Shown: positions 36,195-45,815, numbered from the stretch's first letter. The stretch: 64,000 nucleotides of DNA from Anaeromyxobacter paludicola (GCF_023169965.1 NZ_AP025592.1:1240001-1304000), one strand, 5' to 3'. Numbers and translations are program-made. Notes: generated by a model not told the origin, from the letters alone.

Positions 36195-36647
36195 CTAGCC
36201 CTCCGCCGCCGCGCGGCTGGCGCGCTTCACGGCCTTGGCCTTCTTGGCCGGCTTCCGCTCGGTCTTCTCCAGGCGGCGGGAGAGCCGGTCGAGCTCCTTC
36301 GAGAGCTCGACCACCTGCTCGCGGGTGGCGGCGCCCAGGAAGGCCACGGCCTTCGCCTGCAGCTCCTCGAGCCGCTCCAGCGCCTCGACGCGGAAGCTCT
36401 CGGCCCGCCCGCGCAGCTCCTCGATGCCCTGGGCCCGCAGCCGGTCGAACCGGGTCTTCAGGTGGCCGTCGCCCGAGATGCGGGTCACGAGCCCCTTCAG
36501 CTCCTTGCGGCTCTCGCGGCCCTTCTGGACGAGATCCTTGAGCACCTTCTGCGCCTCCTCCTCGAACACCTCCAGGCGCGCCTGCGCCGCCTCGATGGGC
36601 TCCCGGAGGAACTCCGGGACCTTCACGTTCGCCTTGACCTCAGCCAT
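36195..36647 (-). CDS. Phasin-family protein, 150 aa
   Basis: A helical protein with VPEFLREPIEAAQARLEVFE, EAQKVLKDLVQKGRESRKEL and EQVVELSKELDRLSRRLEK. The C-terminus is Lys/Ala-rich (KPAKKAKAVKRASRAA), as in PhaF-type phasins that also touch DNA. The ATG at 36647 has AGGAGG upstream. The 120 bases upstream contain a GACGC-N3-GCGTC inverted repeat (36680-36692) overlapping a possible TTGACG box, which may be an operator. It is first of a two-phasin pair. Confidence 0.78.
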   Translation of the reverse strand: MAEVKANVKVPEFLREPIEAAQARLEVFEEEAQKVLKDLVQKGRESRKELKGLVTRISGDGHLKTRFDRLRAQGIEELRGRAESFRVEALERLEELQAKAVAFLGAATREQVVELSKELDRLSRRLEKTERKPAKKAKAVKRASRAAAEG

Positions 36648-36767
36648 GGTGGGCCTCCTGTGAGTTGATGTGCGCTTGCGACGCATCGCGTCAAGGCTAA
36701 CAGGGAAAAAGATTCTCGTGTTCCTCCCTCTCAGGCTGAAACCCAAGGGGAACGCCCGCTTGGTTGA

Positions 36768-37844
36768 TCAACGACAATCGGCGCCGACCGCGTCCTCCAG
36801 TCGAGCGAATCCGTCCCGCTTCAGCAGCGCCTCGAGGCCGGACAGCACCTCGGGAACGAAACGCGGGCCTCCGTAGATGAACCCGGTATACGCCTGCACC
36901 AGCGACGAACCGGCCCGGATCTTCGCATAGGCGGAGGCGGCCGTCATCACCCCCCCCACCCCGATGACCGGAAGACGAGTCCCCACGCGGACATAGATGC
37001 GCTTCACGGCGGCGGTCGCCAGGGCCTCCAGGGGTGCCCCCGACAGCCCCCCCGCCTCCCCGGCGCGCCGGTGGGAGGCGACCGGCCCGGGCCGCTGGAT
37101 GGTGGTGTTGGTGGCGACGATGCCCTGGACCCCGCTCTCGAGGGCGACGTCCACCGCCTCGTCGAGCGCCTCGGGGGTCAGGTCGGGCGCGAGCTTCACC
37201 AGGAGCGGCGGCGGCCGGGGAAGCTGGCCGAGCCGGTTCATGCAGGCGCCGAGGAGCCGCTCGAGGTGCGCCCGGCCCTGCAGCTCCCGCAGCCCCGGCG
37301 TGTTGGGGGACGAGAGGTTCACGACGAGGTAGTCGGCGAACGGGTGGAGCCGGTCGATGCAGGCGAGGTAGTCCTTCTCGGCCTCCTCGTTGGGCGTCAC
37401 CTTGTTCTTGCCGATGTTGACGCCGAGCACCCCGGGCCGGTCCTCGGGCCGCAAGGCGGCGAGCCGGGCGGCGCAGGTCTCGGCGCCGTCGTTGTTGAAG
37501 CCCATCCGGTTGAGGATGGCCCGGTGCTGGGGCAGCCGGAACAGGCGCGGCCGGGGGTTGCCGGGCTGCGGCCGCGGGGTGATGGTCCCGATCTCGACCG
37601 CGCCGAAGCCGAGCGCGAACAGCCCGGGGGCGATCACCTCGCCCTTGTCGAAGCCGGCGGCCATGCCGAGCGGGTTCGGGAAGTCGAGGCCGAGGCAGCG
37701 CGTCCGGAGGGCGGGCCGCGCCGCCGGCCGGACCACGCCCGCCACGGCCGGCCGCCCGAGCGCGCGCAGCACCGGGATGGCGAGTCCGTGGACGCGCTCC
37801 GGGTCGAGGCGGAAGAGGAGGCTGCGGGCGGCGGGCCAGAGCAT
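36768..37844 (-). CDS. pyrD: Dihydroorotate dehydrogenase (quinone), class 2
   Basis: 358 aa. Motifs include FPNPLGMAAGFDKGE, GTITPRPQPGNPRPRLFRL, AILNRMGFNNDG, VVNLSSPNTPGLR (catalytic serine), LVKLAPDLT, VATNTT and GVGGV. Class 2 enzymes are membrane-associated and pass electrons to quinone in pyrimidine synthesis; the N-terminal helix (about 1-35) fits membrane binding. It lies downstream of the S9 peptidase gene with an 82-base gap, in which I see no clear signal. Confidence 0.96.
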   Translation of the reverse strand: MLWPAARSLLFRLDPERVHGLAIPVLRALGRPAVAGVVRPAARPALRTRCLGLDFPNPLGMAAGFDKGEVIAPGLFALGFGAVEIGTITPRPQPGNPRPRLFRLPQHRAILNRMGFNNDGAETCAARLAALRPEDRPGVLGVNIGKNKVTPNEEAEKDYLACIDRLHPFADYLVVNLSSPNTPGLRELQGRAHLERLLGACMNRLGQLPRPPPLLVKLAPDLTPEALDEAVDVALESGVQGIVATNTTIQRPGPVASHRRAGEAGGLSGAPLEALATAAVKRIYVRVGTRLPVIGVGGVMTAASAYAKIRAGSSLVQAYTGFIYGGPRFVPEVLSGLEALLKRDGFARLEDAVGADCR

Positions 37845-37926
37845 GGGGGGCGCGTTCTACAACACGCCGCGCCATCTGTCGCGGGTCAAGCGAGGGCAGC
37901 GTCCACCTTCACCCACACCCCGCCAT

Positions 37927-40110
37927 TCAGTGGATCGGCCGCGCACCCGCCTCGAGGTGCTCCCGGAAGAACCCGGCGATCCGCTCCTGCAGCCGCTCGG
38001 TCACCACCGGGTCGGGCACCATGTGCGTGAGCCCCGAGAGCGGCAGCACCTCGTGGCGCTTCCCCGCCCGGAAGAGCGCGTCGGAGAGCTTCAGGGTGTG
38101 CGACAGCCAGACGTTGTCGTCCACCGTCCCGTGCACGAGCAGGAGCGGCCGCGCCAGGGCGGGGGCGTAGGTCAGGAGCGAGCTGCGGTCGTAGGCGGCG
38201 GCGGCCTCCGGCAGGAGCCCCAGGTACCGCTCGGTGTAGCAGGTGTCGTAGTCGCGCCAGTCGGCCACCGGCGCGCCGGCCACCGCGGCCCGGAAGACGT
38301 CGGGGCGGCGCAGCACGGCGAGCGCCGCCAGGTACCCGCCGAAGCTCCAGCCGGTCGCGCCGACCCGCGCCAGGTCGAGCTCGGGCAGCTCGGCGGCGAG
38401 CGCCTTCAGGGCCGCGACCTGATCGTCGAGCGCCGGGCCGGCGAAGTCCCCCTGGATGGCCCGCTCGAAGTCCCGCCCGCGGCCGGGCGTGCCCCGGCCG
38501 TCGAAGCTCACCACCAGGAACCCCTGGTCGGCGAGCCACTGGTCGAGGAGCTTCGGGACCTGCTGGACCTCGCGGTGGTGCGGGCCGCCGTACACCTGGA
38601 CCACCACCGGGAGCTTCTGGCCGGGACGGAAGTCGCGCGGCCGGGTCACGGCGGCGTAGAAGCCCGGCCCGGCCCCCACCCTCCGGAGCTCGGTGGTGGG
38701 CTGGAGCGGCGGCGCCTCGGCCACCGAGGGCAGCTCGGCGAGGCGCGTCCCGTCGGTGCGGAAGGCGACCTGGCGCGGCTGCTGGCGCGAGCTCGCGGTC
38801 GAGACCAGGAGCGCGCCGCCGCCGCGCGCCAGGGTCGCGGAGCGCCAGGCGGCGCCCTCGCCGGCGAAGTCCACCGGCTCGACCGCGCTCCCGGGCCGGA
38901 CGCGGTAGAGCCGGGTGGCGGTCGGGTCGGGGGAGCCGGTGAACCAGACGGTCCTGGTCGCGGGGTCCACGCCGGCGAGCGCCTCGAAGCGCCCGCTCGC
39001 GGGGACGAGCACCTGGTCCAGGGCGCCGTCGGGCCGCCGCAGCTCGAGCTCCGGCGCGCCGCGCCGCTCGGTCACCCAGAGGAACCCGGCGCCGCCCGGG
39101 AGCCAGCGCGGGAAGCCGGGCCGGGCGTTCACCCAGGCCGGATCGCGCTCGGCGAGGAGGGTCCGCACCCGGCCGCCGGGCTCGGCGGCGAGCAGCAGGG
39201 CCTCGCGCTGGGCCCGGTCGAGCACCACCAGCGAGAGCGGCGCGCCCTCCTCCCAGGCCACGGCGGCGAGGTACGGGTGGCGCTCCGCGTCCCAGGCGAG
39301 CCAGGTGGTCTCGCCGCCGCGCGCCGGGACGACGCCGACCCGGACCCGGGCGTTGGCGCGGCCGGCCCGCGGATAGGGGACGGGCTCCGCCCCGCGCTCC
39401 GGGTGGACGGGGTCGGCCAGCGCGAGCTTCTCGACGCCGCGGGTGTCGGCCTCCGCGTAGGCGAGGGCCTGCCCGTCCGGCGACCACCAGAACCCGGAGC
39501 GGCGGTCGAGCTCCTCCTGCGCCACGAACTCGGCGAGCCCGTGGCTCACCTCGGCGGTGCCGCCGGTCGTGAGCTGGCGCTCCGCGCCGGTCTCGACGTC
39601 CACCACCCAGAGGTCGTGTGCCCGCACGAAGGCGAGCCGGGCGCCGTCGGGCGAGAGCTTCGGGTCCACCGCGCCCGACCCCGTCCCGAGCGGCCGGACG
39701 GCGCCCGTGCCGCGCTCGTAGAGCCAGAGCCGGCCGCCGACGGCGACCACCACGCGCCGGCCGTCCCGCGACAGCTCGAAGTGGGTCAGGCCGCGGGCGC
39801 TGATCCGCTCCCGCTCGAGCCGCGCCTTCTCCGCGGGCGAGAGCACCTGGGCGGCCCCGGCGAGGAGGGTCGCGGCCGAGAGGAGCTCGCGGGTCTGGCC
39901 GGTGGCGAGGTCGGTCTCGAACAGCGACTGGACCGGCGAGCGCGGGCCGGAGCGGAGGAAGAGGGCCGCGGCGCCGTCGGGCGTGAGCCGGGCCGAGGCC
40001 GGGCGCCCCGCGGCGAAGCGGCGCGTCTCGGCGTACTGGTGGAGGAAGGACTCGGCCACGCGGGCCTCCGGCGAGGTGGCGAGGAGCAGCGCGCAGATCG
40101 TGGCGACCAT
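37927..40110 (-). CDS. Dipeptidyl peptidase IV-like S9 serine peptidase
   Basis: 727 aa. A short signal peptide (VATICALLLATSPEA) is followed by a beta-propeller and a C-terminal alpha/beta hydrolase. HGLAEFVAQEELDRRSGFWW holds the paired glutamates that bind the substrate N-terminus. The catalytic serine is in GWSFGGY, the aspartate in GTVDDNV and the histidine in GLTHMV. It should remove dipeptides from peptide N-termini, preferring X-Pro or X-Ala, in the periplasm. It follows rimI on the minus strand. Confidence 0.93.
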   Translation of the reverse strand: MVATICALLLATSPEARVAESFLHQYAETRRFAAGRPASARLTPDGAAALFLRSGPRSPVQSLFETDLATGQTRELLSAATLLAGAAQVLSPAEKARLERERISARGLTHFELSRDGRRVVVAVGGRLWLYERGTGAVRPLGTGSGAVDPKLSPDGARLAFVRAHDLWVVDVETGAERQLTTGGTAEVSHGLAEFVAQEELDRRSGFWWSPDGQALAYAEADTRGVEKLALADPVHPERGAEPVPYPRAGRANARVRVGVVPARGGETTWLAWDAERHPYLAAVAWEEGAPLSLVVLDRAQREALLLAAEPGGRVRTLLAERDPAWVNARPGFPRWLPGGAGFLWVTERRGAPELELRRPDGALDQVLVPASGRFEALAGVDPATRTVWFTGSPDPTATRLYRVRPGSAVEPVDFAGEGAAWRSATLARGGGALLVSTASSRQQPRQVAFRTDGTRLAELPSVAEAPPLQPTTELRRVGAGPGFYAAVTRPRDFRPGQKLPVVVQVYGGPHHREVQQVPKLLDQWLADQGFLVVSFDGRGTPGRGRDFERAIQGDFAGPALDDQVAALKALAAELPELDLARVGATGWSFGGYLAALAVLRRPDVFRAAVAGAPVADWRDYDTCYTERYLGLLPEAAAAYDRSSLLTYAPALARPLLLVHGTVDDNVWLSHTLKLSDALFRAGKRHEVLPLSGLTHMVPDPVVTERLQERIAGFFREHLEAGARPIH

Positions 40111-40132
40111 CGGGCCGGGGAGGATAGCCCGG

Positions 40133-40630
40133 CTAGAGGTCGGCGTTCATGACGATCGCGTCCTCGCCCTCGTCCACGTAGTAGTTGGGGCGCAGGCCGA
40201 CGCGCCGGTAGCCCAGGCTCTCGTAGAGGGCGATCGCGGGCCGGTTGCTGCGCCGGACCTCGAGCGTGGCCAGCACCGCGCCGGCGAGCCGCCCCCGCGC
40301 CGACATCTCCTCGAGGAGCGCGCGGGCCACGCCCCGCCGCCGCTCCTCCCCCGCCACCGCCACGTTGAGCACGTGCAGCTCGTCGTGCACCAGCCAGTAG
40401 ATGACGAAGCCGAGCAGCTGCTCCCGGCGGCCCTCGGGGGCCGGCCGCGGCTCGGTGGCGAGGAGCACGGTGGACCAGGGGTGGGTGAGCTCGCGCCGGA
40501 ACAGCTCGGCCGACCACGGGTGGCTGAAGGCCTGCAGCTCGATCTCCATCACCCGGTCGAGGTCGTCCTCCACCATGCGCCGGAAGAGGAAGGGCGACTC
40601 CTGGACGCCGGGCGGCGCGGGCCTACGCAT
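40133..40630 (-). CDS. rimI: Ribosomal-protein-alanine N-acetyltransferase RimI
   Basis: 165 aa GNAT. The acetyl-CoA loop is RRRGVARALLEE; FSHPWSAELFRRELTHPWS and LHVLNVAV are RimI hallmarks, and the C-terminal ALYESLGYRRVGLRPNYY ends the fold. RimI acetylates ribosomal protein bS18 or related N-termini. The gene's 5' end overlaps the SurA-like gene by 8 bases. Confidence 0.9.
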   Translation of the reverse strand: MRRPAPPGVQESPFLFRRMVEDDLDRVMEIELQAFSHPWSAELFRRELTHPWSTVLLATEPRPAPEGRREQLLGFVIYWLVHDELHVLNVAVAGEERRRGVARALLEEMSARGRLAGAVLATLEVRRSNRPAIALYESLGYRRVGLRPNYYVDEGEDAIVMNADL

Positions 40631-41321
40631 CGGGCCCTCCGAGCGGATCGAGGAGCCGCACCTCGGCCCGGGCGCGCAGCTCGCCGAGCAGCGCGCGCAG
40701 CTCGGCGCGGGTCCGGTCCTCGGCGAGGCGGGCGCGGATGGCGGCCCGCTGCTGGTCGAGGGGGCGGCGCGCCAGCTCCGGGCGCTCGCGCCAGGCGGCC
40801 TCGACCTCGGCGTCGGTCACCCGGGCGGCGCGCGAGAGGCGCCCCTGGACGTACCGCTCCACCCGCAGCGTCCGCCGCAGCACCGCCGCGAGCTCCTCCT
40901 CGGCGAGGTCGTTGCGGGCGAGGAAGGCCCGGTACTCCGCCAGGCTCGGGAACCGCTCCTGGAACCGGCGCACCTCCGCGGCGGCCTCGGCCGGCTCCAC
41001 CCGGAAGACGTCGAGCCGGGCCGCCTCGTCGGAGAGCAGCGTCTGGTCCACGAGCCAGTCGAGCGCGGCCCGGAGCGCCGGCCGGTCGAGGGCGGCCGCG
41101 GCGGCCCCGAGCGCGCCTCGCGAGACCAGCGCGATCCGGGCCTCCTCGCCGAGGCGCGACAGCGTCACCACGGTGGGCGGGGCGCCGGTCGAGGTGCGGA
41201 TCACGGCCACCACCTCGTCGGCCGGGAGCGGGGCGGCGGGCGGATCCGCGGGGCGGGCGGGGGCCGGCCCGGCGGCGAGGGCCAGGAACAGGGCCGTCGA
41301 GATACCGAAGGGGCGCTTCAT
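40623..41321 (-). CDS. SurA-N-like periplasmic protein
   Basis: 232 aa. A signal peptide (GISTALFLALAAGPAPARP) precedes a helical domain with ALDWLVDQTLLSDEAARLDV, FPSLAEYRAFLARNDLAEEE and TDAEVEAAWRERPEL, the style of SurA/PrsA N-terminal chaperone domains. No parvulin isomerase domain follows, so it would act, if at all, as a holdase. The family match is moderate. It heads the run surA-like, rimI, S9 peptidase, pyrD. Confidence 0.65.
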   Translation of the reverse strand: MKRPFGISTALFLALAAGPAPARPADPPAAPLPADEVVAVIRTSTGAPPTVVTLSRLGEEARIALVSRGALGAAAAALDRPALRAALDWLVDQTLLSDEAARLDVFRVEPAEAAAEVRRFQERFPSLAEYRAFLARNDLAEEELAAVLRRTLRVERYVQGRLSRAARVTDAEVEAAWRERPELARRPLDQQRAAIRARLAEDRTRAELRALLGELRARAEVRLLDPLGGPDA

Positions 41322-41356
41322 CCGGGAGCCATTCTATCCATGCCGAGGTTCGTTCG

Positions 41357-41384
41357 TTGACGCAGCCCCCCGCCGCGTTACCTT
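41357..41384 (+). promoter_or_regulatory. Predicted leaderless promoter of the DnaJ-like gene
   Basis: TTGACG (41357-41362), a 16-base spacer, TACCTT (41379-41384). The GTG at 41391 is 6 bases downstream, so transcription should begin at or next to the start codon. No ribosome site exists. Confidence 0.5.
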
Positions 41385-41390
41385 CCTGCC

Positions 41391-42347
41391 GTGCCCGAGC
41401 ACGACCTGTACGACATCCTGGGGGTGGCGCGCGCCGCTTCCGCCGACGAGATCAAGAAGGCCTACCGGCGGCTGGCGAAGAAGTACCACCCCGACGTGAA
41501 CCCGGGGAACAAGGCGGCGGAGGAGAAGTTCAAGGAGGTCACCGCCGCCTTCGAGGTGCTCTCGGACCAGAAGAAGCGGGCCCTCTACGACGAGTTCGGC
41601 CCGGACTCCCTCCGGAGCGGCTTCGACGAGAAGAAGGCCGAGGCCTACCGGCAGTGGAAGCGGCAGGGGGCGCCGGCGGGCGGGATGCCCTTCGACTTCG
41701 GCGACTACGAGCGGGTGCACGTCGGCGACTTCGGCGACTTCGACTTCGGCGACCTCTTCGGCCAGATCTTCGGCGGCGGCCGGGCCGGCCGGGCCCGGGC
41801 GCGCCGGGGCCCGACGCAGGGGGCCAACGCGGAGGCCGAGCTCGCCATCGACCTGCGCGACGCCGTGACCGGCGCGGAGCGGGACGTCCGGATCGAGGGG
41901 CGCACCCTGCGCGTGAAGATCCCGGCCGGCGTCTCCGACGGCGCGCAGATCCGGCTCGCGGGCCAGGGTGGGCCGGGCGCGAACGGCGGGGCGGCGGGCG
42001 ACCTCTACCTCCGGATCCGGCTGCGCGAGCACCCGCTCGTCCGCCGGGACGGCCGCGACCTCACCCTCGACCTGCCGGTCACGGTGCCCGAGGCGGCCCT
42101 CGGGGCCGAGGTGACCATGCCCACCTTCGAGGGCCCCGTGAAGCTCCGGGTCCCCGCCGGCGCCCAGAGCGGCACGCGGCTCAGGCTGCGGGGCAAGGGG
42201 CTGCCGGACCTCAAGGGCGGCGCCCGCGGCGACCTCTACGCCGTCGTGCGCATCGTGCTCCCGGAGGCGAGCGACCGCCTCCAGCAGGCGGTGCAGCCGC
42301 TCCAGCCGCTGTACAAAGGCGACCCGCGGGCGGGCCTGTCGTTGTAG
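41391..42347 (+). CDS. DnaJ/CbpA-type co-chaperone without zinc finger
   Basis: 318 aa. The J domain (1-70) has [20 protein letters not shown] and the KYHPDV motif (HPD) needed to stimulate DnaK. A G/F-like region rich in Gly, Phe and Asp follows (95-135: [20 protein letters not shown]). Two C-terminal beta domains (150-300) end with [20 protein letters not shown]. The Cys-rich zinc region of DnaJ is absent, so it is of CbpA/DnaJ-II type. The Asp-Phe-Gly repeats are more acidic than usual. GTG start, see promoter. Confidence 0.92.
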   Translation: MPEHDLYDILGVARAASADEIKKAYRRLAKKYHPDVNPGNKAAEEKFKEVTAAFEVLSDQKKRALYDEFGPDSLRSGFDEKKAEAYRQWKRQGAPAGGMPFDFGDYERVHVGDFGDFDFGDLFGQIFGGGRAGRARARRGPTQGANAEAELAIDLRDAVTGAERDVRIEGRTLRVKIPAGVSDGAQIRLAGQGGPGANGGAAGDLYLRIRLREHPLVRRDGRDLTLDLPVTVPEAALGAEVTMPTFEGPVKLRVPAGAQSGTRLRLRGKGLPDLKGGARGDLYAVVRIVLPEASDRLQQAVQPLQPLYKGDPRAGLSL

Positions 42348-42386
42348 AAGGTCGCCCGGCGGCGCTCGCGCCAGGAGGAGTGTCAC

Positions 42387-43145
42387 GTGGGACTGTTCGG
42401 CCTGTTCGGCTCCAAGGAGGAGCGCGAGAAGAACGCGCTCCGCAAGGCGGCCCAGAAGCTCACCGAGAAGTACGGCCCTGCCGAGAACCGGCAGCAGGTA
42501 ATCGAGCGGCTCGCCGGCCAGGGGACGCCCGCCGCCCTCGCGACGCTCTGCCTGCGCTTCACCATCCGGGCCGAGAACGGCGTCACCGACGACGAGGAGA
42601 AGGAGATGGTCCGCCGGGCGCTGGTCGAGGCCGGCGACGGCGCGGTGGGACCGGTGAAGGAGTTCCTCCTGCAGCAGGAGTCCGGGGTGGCCTGGGGGCT
42701 GCGCGTCCTCTCCGAGCTCTCCGGGCCCGCCGAGGTCGAGACCACCGTGCTCGCCCTGCTCGTCAAGCTCGGGCGCGAGTACACCCGGGATCCCGAGAAG
42801 AAGCTGGTCCTCCTCTCCTGGCTCTCCGAGCACCCCGCCCAGGGCGGCTCCGGCCGGCCCTCGGCCATCGAGGACGCGCTGGTGCCGCTCCTCGAGGACT
42901 TCTCCGACGACGTGCGCATCAGCGCCACCCGGGTCCTCTCCCGCCAGCCGCTCACCGAGAAGGTGCGGGAGGCGCTCATCGCGCTCCTGCTGCGGGACAA
43001 GGACAACGCCCGCGTGCGCGGCGAGGTGCTCTCGGCCCTGACCGACCTCGGGGCCGACGTGAAGGGGCACCGCCCCGCGGTCGAGCCGCTGCTCGTCGAG
43101 CCCTGGTACCTCGACCGCGAGGGCCAGGTGAAGAAGCGCCCTTGA
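42387..43145 (+). CDS. HEAT-repeat-like protein, 252 aa, unknown role
   Basis: It starts GTG with AGGAGGAG before it, then GLFGLFGSKEEREKNALRKA. The rest is helical with pairs of about 30-35 residues (TPAALATLCLRFTIRAENGV, VETTVLALLVKLGREYT, AIEDALVPLLEDFSDDVRIS, REALIALLLRDKDNARVRGE), i.e. HEAT/ARM-like repeats that serve as protein scaffolds. No Cys cluster or membrane helix. It follows the DnaJ gene by 39 bases and precedes the acyltransferase gene; no specific partner is visible. Confidence 0.75.
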   Translation: MGLFGLFGSKEEREKNALRKAAQKLTEKYGPAENRQQVIERLAGQGTPAALATLCLRFTIRAENGVTDDEEKEMVRRALVEAGDGAVGPVKEFLLQQESGVAWGLRVLSELSGPAEVETTVLALLVKLGREYTRDPEKKLVLLSWLSEHPAQGGSGRPSAIEDALVPLLEDFSDDVRISATRVLSRQPLTEKVREALIALLLRDKDNARVRGEVLSALTDLGADVKGHRPAVEPLLVEPWYLDREGQVKKRP

Positions 43146-43201
43146 CGCGTCGCGTCGGGCGAAGACCGGACGGGAACCGACCCCCTGCGGCCGTTCGGCG
43201 C

Positions 43202-43214
43202 TAGACTGCCGCGC
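43202..43214 (+). promoter_or_regulatory. -10 element immediately before the acyltransferase start
   Basis: TAGACT (43202-43207) lies 7 bases before the GTG at 43215, with no ribosome site, suggesting a leaderless mRNA. The -35 region is weak (no TTGAC-like box at the correct spacing). Confidence 0.35.
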
Positions 43215-45797
43215 GTGGACGACGCCTCCGGTTCACCCTCCACCGCGCGCGCCGCGGGGGCCGAGACCTCGCGCGGACGCGGGGGGCTCCTCGACCGCTG
43301 GTTCCGGCCGGTGCAGGTGCCCGAGGAGGCGGCGGGCACGCTCGCCGACCTCGCCGCGCGGGGCAGCCTGGTCTTCGTGACGCGGGCGGCGGGCCTCCTC
43401 AACTTCCTCTACCTGGCCTGGCTGCTGCGGCGGTGGAACCTCCCGCCGCTCCGGGCGGCGCTCGGCCTGCGCGGCCCCCTCCCCTGGCTCCTGCGCATCC
43501 GCTCCAGCCGCGCCTCCGTCGAGGCGGCGCTCCGCGGCCGGCAGTCCACCCTGGTCTTCCTCGAGAACGGGGCCGATCCCTTCCCCTGGCTCCTCGACGT
43601 CCAGCGGCGGCACGCCGGCGCGGTCTTCCTCGTCCCCGCCCTCCTCCTCTGGAGCCGGCGCGCGAAGCGGCTCGAGGGGAGCTTCTGGGACATCCTCTAC
43701 GGCTCCGCCGAGCGCCCCTCGCGCTTCGCCACGCTCGCCGCCTTCGTCCTCAACTACAAGCGCGCGCTGCTCCGGCTCGGGGCGCCGCTCGACCTCTCGG
43801 CGCTGATCGCCGAGCGGGGCGGCGAGCCGGACGCGCTGCTCGGCCGCAAGGTCCGCGGCGCCCTCCACCACCACCTCGCGCGGCAGACCCGGGCCGTGGT
43901 CGGCCCGGCGCTCAAGAGCCCCCGCCGGATGCGGGACAAGATCCTGCGCGACCGCTCGCTGCGGGCCACCATGGCGCGGGTCGCGCAGGAGGCGGGCCGG
44001 CCGGCCGCGAGCGTGGAGGCCGAGGCCGAGAAGGACCTCGCCGAGATCGCGAGCCGCTACAGTCCGGCGTTCATCGAGCTCCTGCGGCCGATCCTGTCGC
44101 GGATCTTCGCGCGGCTGTACGACCGGGTGGAGGTGGACGCGGCGGGGCTGGCGCGGGTCAAGCGCGCGGCGGCCGAGTCGCCCATCGTGCTCTGCCCGAG
44201 CCACAAGAGCCACGTCGACTACCTGATGCTCTCCTGGCTCTTCTACGTGAACGGCATCACGCCGCCGCACATCGCCGCCGGGATCAACCTCTCCTTCTGG
44301 CCCTTCGGCGCCATCGCCCGGCGCGGCGGCGCCTTCTTCATCCGCCGCAGCATGAAGGGCGACCGGATCTACACCGCCACCCTGCGCGCCTACGTGAAGC
44401 AGCTCCTGCGCGACGGCTTCCCGCAGGAGTTCTACCTGGAGGGCGGGCGCAGCCGGACCGGCAAGCTCCTCTTCCCCAAGACCGGCCTCTTCTCCATGGA
44501 GGTGGACGCCTGGGTCGAGGGGGCCGCCCAGGACGTGCTCTTCGTGCCGGTCGCGGTGGACTACGAGCGGCTCATGGAGGGCGGCAGCTACGCCCGCGAG
44601 CTCGCCGGGGGCGAGAAGCAGAAGGAGAGCCTCCGGGGGCTGCTCGGGACCTGGAAGGTGCTGCGCCGGCGCTACGGGCGCGTCTACGTCCGCTTCTCGG
44701 CGCCGGTGTCGCTGCGGGCGCTGGCGCAGGAGCGGCTCGGGGCCAGGGCCGGCGCGCTCGCGCCCGACGAGGAGGGGGCCGCCCCGGCGAGCGCCGCGGC
44801 CCGGTCCGCCCTCCCCTCCACCACCGGCGACAAGCGCGAGCTGGTGCAGGCCCTCGCCAACCGGGTGGCGTTCGGGATCGCGCAGGCCATCACGCTCACG
44901 CCGGTCGGGCTCGCCGCCACCGCCCTGCTCTCGCACCGGCGCCGCGGGCTCTCCGCGCGCGAGCTGGCGGCGCGGGTGGACCTCCTGCGCGCCGTCGCCG
45001 CCCAGGACGGCGCCCCGTTCGCGCCCGACCTGCAGGGCGCGCCGAGCGACCCCTGCCGCCCGGGGCCGATGGCCGACGCGCTCGTCCGGCTCTCCCGCGA
45101 GCGGCTGGTCGAGGTGCACGAGGCGGCGGGCGAGGTCATCTACCGGGTGGTGGAGGAGAAGCGGCCGGTCCTCGACTTCTACCGGAACAACGTCATCCAC
45201 CGGTACGTGTCGCTCGCCCTGGCGGCCGCCGCGGTGCGCGCGCTCGGCGGGGACGAGGCCGGCCAGGTCCGGGAGCGGGCCCGCTTCCTCTCGCGGCTCC
45301 TCAAGCTCGAGTTCATGTACCAGTCGGGCCTCTCCTTCGACGAGGCCTTCGAGGCGAGCGTGGACCGCCTGTCCCGGCTCGGCGCGGTCGCCGCGGAGGG
45401 CGGCCGGATCGCGCCGGGAAGGGACGCCGCGGTCCTGGAGTTCCTCTCCGAGATGATCCGCCCGTACCTCGAGGCCTACCGCGTGGCGGGCGAGGCGGTG
45501 CTGGCGGCGTTCAGCGGCCCGGGCCGGAGCGCGCCGGGCGAGGGCGCGCCGGTCGCGCTCGACCGCAGGGCGCTCGTGCGCGAGGCCATGGAGCGCGGGC
45601 GCGCCGGCTTCCTCTCCGGGCACGTCGCGCTGCGCGAGGCGCTCTCGAAGGCGACGCTCGAGAACGCGGTGGAGTGGCTGACGCAGCGCGGCGCGCTGGC
45701 GGAGGCCGAGAACGGCCGCCTGGCGCTCGATCCGCAGTGGCGCGAAGTGGAGTTGCCCAGTCTTCTTCACGAGATCGGACGTCACCTCGGCGGGTAA
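43215..45797 (+). CDS. PlsB-type glycerol-3-phosphate acyltransferase
   Basis: 860 aa. The four acyltransferase blocks are present: HKSHVDYLMLSWLF (H-x4-D), GAIARRGGAFFIRRS, FYLEGGRSRTGKLLFPK and LFVPVAVDYERL. PlsB transfers an acyl chain to position 1 of glycerol 3-phosphate at the inner membrane, the first step of phospholipid synthesis. The length agrees with PlsB (about 800-830 aa). The C-terminal third has YRNNVIHRYVSLALA, typical of the family. The GTG start at 43215 has a -10 box just upstream. Confidence 0.92.
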   Translation: MDDASGSPSTARAAGAETSRGRGGLLDRWFRPVQVPEEAAGTLADLAARGSLVFVTRAAGLLNFLYLAWLLRRWNLPPLRAALGLRGPLPWLLRIRSSRASVEAALRGRQSTLVFLENGADPFPWLLDVQRRHAGAVFLVPALLLWSRRAKRLEGSFWDILYGSAERPSRFATLAAFVLNYKRALLRLGAPLDLSALIAERGGEPDALLGRKVRGALHHHLARQTRAVVGPALKSPRRMRDKILRDRSLRATMARVAQEAGRPAASVEAEAEKDLAEIASRYSPAFIELLRPILSRIFARLYDRVEVDAAGLARVKRAAAESPIVLCPSHKSHVDYLMLSWLFYVNGITPPHIAAGINLSFWPFGAIARRGGAFFIRRSMKGDRIYTATLRAYVKQLLRDGFPQEFYLEGGRSRTGKLLFPKTGLFSMEVDAWVEGAAQDVLFVPVAVDYERLMEGGSYARELAGGEKQKESLRGLLGTWKVLRRRYGRVYVRFSAPVSLRALAQERLGARAGALAPDEEGAAPASAAARSALPSTTGDKRELVQALANRVAFGIAQAITLTPVGLAATALLSHRRRGLSARELAARVDLLRAVAAQDGAPFAPDLQGAPSDPCRPGPMADALVRLSRERLVEVHEAAGEVIYRVVEEKRPVLDFYRNNVIHRYVSLALAAAAVRALGGDEAGQVRERARFLSRLLKLEFMYQSGLSFDEAFEASVDRLSRLGAVAAEGGRIAPGRDAAVLEFLSEMIRPYLEAYRVAGEAVLAAFSGPGRSAPGEGAPVALDRRALVREAMERGRAGFLSGHVALREALSKATLENAVEWLTQRGALAEAENGRLALDPQWREVELPSLLHEIGRHLGG

Positions 45798-45815
45798 TCC
45801 GGGGCGCGCCACTTC

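Noticed and set aside
36666-36694. TTGACG with ACATCA as a promoter of the phasin pair
   Set aside because: The -10 box is a very poor match; only the inverted repeat at 36680-36692 was kept as a note.
36763-36772. Palindrome GTTGATCAAC at the pyrD stop
   Set aside because: It overlaps the pyrD stop codon and lacks context for a binding site.
43179-43184. -35 box for the acyltransferase promoter
   Set aside because: No TTGAC-like sequence at the correct spacing; only the -10 element was reported.
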